33,947 bases of DNA, from positions 1-33,947 of the forward strand of contig JAEEWP010000009.1 in the NCBI GenBank assembly GCA_016287465.1, read 5' to 3'. The notes beneath the pieces are model-generated. The model saw only the letters and a list, made by a program, of their open reading frames with translations, searched no databases and was not told where the DNA came from. This DNA comes from Caryophanales bacterium. Its GTDB lineage: Bacteria; Bacillota_I; Bacilli_A; RFN20; CAG-826. The position numbers were made by a program, and so were the translations under genes. Positions 32,689 to 33,947 of this stretch are shown in pieces; the stretch's first letter is position 1; every line of letters starts with the position of its first letter.

Positions 32689-33558
32689 ATGTTATTTGAG
32701 AAATCACACCAAATAGTCAAATCCTACGCGAAGATCAACCTCTCGCTAAAGGTTCTCAACAAAAGGGAAGACGGGTACCACAACCTTGAAACCGTCATGA
32801 TTCCTGTTGAGCTTCATGACGTTATTGAAATTGAGAAGCGTCCAGGCGCTTTTGATACATTCATCACTTGTGATGACATCGGCTTAGCCAATCTCCGCCA
32901 CAACCTTTGCACCAAAGCGGTTGAGGCCATGAGAAAAGAGTTTGGCTTCAAAGACAACTTCAACATCAACATCCACAAGGAGATTCCTTTTGCCGCAGGC
33001 ATGGGAGGAGGATCTTCTAATGCAGCCGCTGTTATCGAAAGCCTTATCTCCCTTCTTAAACTCAAAGCCGACCCAGAGGTCATCAACCGCATCGCTTTAA
33101 GCCTTGGGGCTGATGTTCCTTTCTTCCTTAACACAAAACCTGCAATTGCCACATCTTTAGGTGAAAATCTTCAGCAAATCCCTGTTAAATCACAATATCA
33201 CTGCTTGATTGTCAAACCTAAAGAGGGCCTTAGCACAGGCGCAATATTCCAGGTGTGCGATAACTTCGAAAAAGAGAATATCGACACCGACAAAGTTCTC
33301 GAAGGCCTTGTCAACGATGACCTCGAATTAATTGGAAAAGCGACAGGCAACGATCTCTACCCACCGGCAGTCTCTTGTTTGCCTGAAGTTAAGAAAATCG
33401 TAGACTCTTTAAAGAAGGCCGGATTTCCAGTTGCCGCTATGACTGGAAGCGGATCCGCCTGCTTTGCCTTGTCTAAAGACGCAAAGTTCGTTAAAGAACA
33501 AGCGAAGATCTATAAGAATCGTGGTTACATCGTCAGAGTGACCAAAACCATGAAATAA
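32689..33558 (+). CDS. ispE: 4-diphosphocytidyl-2-C-methyl-D-erythritol kinase
   Basis: GHMP kinase of the MEP pathway to isoprenoid precursors. It has YAKINLSL near the start, the ATP-binding loop PFAAGMGGGSSNAAAVI, GADVPFFL with the catalytic Asp, and the late glycine motif MTGSGSACFAL. The ATG at 32689 is preferred; a GTG five codons upstream lies too near the -10 box. Neither has a Shine-Dalgarno sequence. It follows rsmA and precedes glmU, as in Bacillus. Its presence indicates isoprenoids are made by the MEP rather than the mevalonate route. Confidence 0.93.
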   Translation: MLFEKSHQIVKSYAKINLSLKVLNKREDGYHNLETVMIPVELHDVIEIEKRPGAFDTFITCDDIGLANLRHNLCTKAVEAMRKEFGFKDNFNINIHKEIPFAAGMGGGSSNAAAVIESLISLLKLKADPEVINRIALSLGADVPFFLNTKPAIATSLGENLQQIPVKSQYHCLIVKPKEGLSTGAIFQVCDNFEKENIDTDKVLEGLVNDDLELIGKATGNDLYPPAVSCLPEVKKIVDSLKKAGFPVAAMTGSGSACFALSKDAKFVKEQAKIYKNRGYIVRVTKTMK

Positions 33559-33571
33559 AGGAGTTTCCATT

Positions 33572-33947
33572 ATGGAAAAGTACGCAATTATTTTAGCCGC
33601 CGGAAAAGGCACCAGAATGAAGAGCAAAAGAGACGACATCTCCAAGGTCTCCTTCCCAATCCTTGGCCAGCCTCTCGTTAAATACGTCATCGACGCTTTG
33701 AAGCCTCTTGGATTCAAGAAACTCGTCGCCGTTGTTGGCTTTGGCGGCAAAACCAGCGAGAAGATCGTCAAAGACGAATGTGATGTTGTCTGGCAGTTAG
33801 AGCAAAAAGGAACCGGTCACGCCGTTATGATGGCGGGTCCAGTCCTCGAAAAGCTCGAAGGCGAGACCATCGTTTGCTGTGGCGACACCCCTCTTCTCAC
33901 CACCGAAACCTTCCAGGCTTTATTCAAAGCCCACGAAGAGAATGGCA
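33572..33947 (+). CDS. glmU: GlmU, UDP-GlcNAc pyrophosphorylase/GlcN-1-P acetyltransferase (3' partial)
   Basis: Forms UDP-N-acetylglucosamine for cell wall synthesis. Only the first 125 residues of the nucleotidyltransferase domain are in the window: the nucleotide loop ILAAGKGTRMKS, the uridine-binding QKGTGHAV and the metal-binding CGDTPLL. The acetyltransferase half lies beyond the edge, so bifunctionality is assumed from the family and position. AAAGGAG precedes the ATG, 13 bases after ispE. A complete peptidoglycan precursor route argues against a wall-less Mollicute, though one gene is not proof. Confidence 0.9.
   Translation, partial: MEKYAIILAAGKGTRMKSKRDDISKVSFPILGQPLVKYVIDALKPLGFKKLVAVVGFGGKTSEKIVKDECDVVWQLEQKGTGHAVMMAGPVLEKLEGETIVCCGDTPLLTTETFQALFKAHEENG

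Noticed and set aside
1-33947. CRISPR arrays, insertion sequences, phage genes, tRNA or rRNA genes
   Set aside because: No regularly spaced repeats, transposase or integrase motifs, or cloverleaf/rRNA signatures were seen.
1-33947. Mycoplasma-type code with TGA as Trp
   Set aside because: Full-length proteins are obtained with TGA as stop, and tatD and rsmA end at TGA in proper context.

Overview
The window is about 34 kb of a Bacillota-type chromosome spanning its replication origin. The order dnaA-dnaN-S4 protein-recF-gyrB-gyrA on one side of a 570-base AT-rich origin, and rpmH-rnpA-yidC-jag-mnmE on the other, is the classical Gram-positive origin arrangement. RNase M5 (rnmV), a lipoprotein-type YidC and a small SRP RNA next to tadA and serS point the same way. 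TGA acts as stop (for example at the ends of tatD and rsmA) and Trp is TGG, so the code is the ordinary bacterial one, not the Mycoplasma code. The moderate GC content, compact layout and MEP-pathway gene ispE suggest an uncultured, possibly gut-associated, Bacilli/Erysipelotrichia-like or Mollicutes-related lineage. This placement is inference; no species can be named from the sequence alone.

Layout. (a) 1-4040, plus strand: a signalling operon of a hybrid sensor kinase (5' end cut by the window edge), a receiver-degenerate GGDEF-EAL protein and a stand-alone HPt protein, which together look like a phosphorelay ending in cyclic-di-GMP breakdown. (b) 4030-8610, minus strand: RlmD-type rRNA methyltransferase, metG, rpmE with a hairpin-rich leader, a four-helix membrane protein and a metallo-hydrolase. 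(c) 8611-9554: a promoter-rich spacer and a plus-strand AbiEi-like DNA-binding protein with no toxin partner. (d) 9600-14015, minus strand: a membrane protein resembling a site-2 protease that has lost its first zinc His, preceded by a structured leader, then a TetR regulator and a CtpE-like P-type cation ATPase. (e) 14117-16013, minus strand: tadA, SRP RNA and serS. (f) 16006-25783, minus strand: a glycosyltransferase, gyrA, gyrB, recF, S4 protein, dnaN and dnaA. (g) 25784-26353: oriC with several DnaA boxes. (h) 26354 to the end, plus strand: rpmH, rnpA, yidC, jag, mnmE, tatD, rnmV, rsmA, ispE and a 5' fragment of glmU.

How the parts relate. Housekeeping genes on both sides of oriC are transcribed away from it, with the forks. 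The exceptions are the signalling operon and the AbiEi-like gene. The genes flanking oriC serve replication initiation, supercoiling, RNA processing, membrane insertion, tRNA modification and translation. Several genes (mnmE, the AbiEi-like gene, the P-type ATPase, perhaps ispE) have a -10 box almost touching the start codon and no Shine-Dalgarno sequence, so leaderless or near-leaderless transcription may be common here. The least explained elements are the structured leader plus pseudo-protease at 9600-10941, the orphan AbiEi-like regulator with its repeated operators, the paired TTTACTA/TAGTAAA palindromes at the two origin-flanking operons, and repeated ATGTAA elements in oriC.
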